A stretch of 43,009 nucleotides of DNA, taken from Methylobacterium sp. J-088 (lineage in GTDB: Bacteria; Pseudomonadota; Alphaproteobacteria; Rhizobiales; Beijerinckiaceae). Made by a program: the position numbers and the translations under genes. This document shows, one piece after another, positions 42,960-43,009 of the stretch. The notes under the pieces were generated by a model. That model saw only the letters and a program-made list of their open reading frames with translations, did no database searches and was not told the origin of the DNA. The DNA lies in assembly GCF_022829295.1 (NCBI RefSeq), contig NZ_JAKSYH010000129.1, positions 1 to 43,009 of the forward strand. The letters are read 5' to 3'. Positions within the stretch are counted from its first letter, which is position 1. Every line of letters begins with the position of its first letter.

Positions 42960-43009
42960 TGGTGGATGTGATCAAGTGCGAGCCGGCCACCGCCGCGTCT
43001 CCCTCCCCC
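42956..43009 (+). CDS. Start of the next operon gene (probably ABC transporter ATPase), cut by window edge
   Basis: An ATG overlapping the DppC stop (ATGA) opens 18 codons to the window end. The residues seen are not diagnostic. In Dpp/Opp operons the ATPase genes follow the permeases, so an ATP-binding subunit is expected. That is inferred from position only. Confidence 0.4.
   Translation, partial: MMVDVIKCEPATAASPSP

Noticed and set aside
1..43009. CRISPR arrays, rRNA or tRNA genes, prophage or conjugation modules
   Set aside because: None was recognised; the repeats present are IS ends, REP-like hairpins and a dispersed short repeat.

Overview
The window is about 70% G+C. Gene content, densely packed operons with GTGA/ATGA junctions, frequent GTG/TTG starts, many two-component proteins and REP-like hairpins suggest an alphaproteobacterium, most likely Methylobacterium/Methylorubrum or a close relative. 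This placement is inferred from gene content; no rRNA or tRNA gene is present to confirm it.

Layout. (1) 1-965: the end of an IS481-type transposase that has cut a CHASE3 histidine kinase. (2) 1421-5063: a D-tartrate module with a LysR regulator, a DctA-type carrier and D-tartrate dehydratase. (3) 5551-7840: a hybrid PAS histidine kinase overlapped by an orphan ParD-like antitoxin gene. (4) 8398-22483: a selenium island of about 14 kb, the centre of interest. (5) 22684-24266: a wrecked nitroreductase gene and an AT-rich patch. (6) 24267-26675: two MFS transporters. (7) 26795-30249: a tight operon of a family 2 glycosyltransferase, a LigD-type 3'-phosphoesterase, an acyl-CoA dehydrogenase-like protein and a NodS-like methyltransferase. 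(8) 30542-32480: a response-regulator remnant broken by a complete ISL3-family element. (9) 32799-38572: an L,D-transpeptidase, a small unknown protein and an RND efflux pair. (10) 39008-43009: a Dpp/Opp-type peptide ABC transporter that runs off the window, with REP-like inverted repeats before it and inside it.

The selenium island contains the three functions of the selenoneine pathway. SelD/SenC makes selenophosphate, SenB makes a selenosugar, and SenA (EgtB-like) joins selenium to hercynine. Next to them is a PhnDCE-like ABC transporter whose binding protein belongs to the family annotated as putative selenate-binding, followed in the same operon by a DoxX-like membrane protein. SelD is not in a plain senABC operon. 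It lies in a four-gene operon with a radical SAM/SPASM enzyme, an unusual HAD protein lacking the usual general-acid aspartate, and a nucleoside phosphorylase. A second operon (8398-12189) encodes a CofC-like 'rSAM/selenodomain-associated' transferase, a GT-C-like membrane glycosyltransferase, a second radical SAM/SPASM enzyme and a DPM-like family 2 glycosyltransferase, every junction overlapping by 4 bp. The simplest reading is selenium uptake plus selenoneine synthesis, with seven extra enzymes that may build or modify a further selenium metabolite or glycoconjugate. That last step is inference. No hercynine synthase (egtD) and no Sec genes (selA, selB, selC) were recognised in the window.

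Very long open frames antisense to the RND and peptide-transport genes were judged to be shadows of GC-rich coding sequence.
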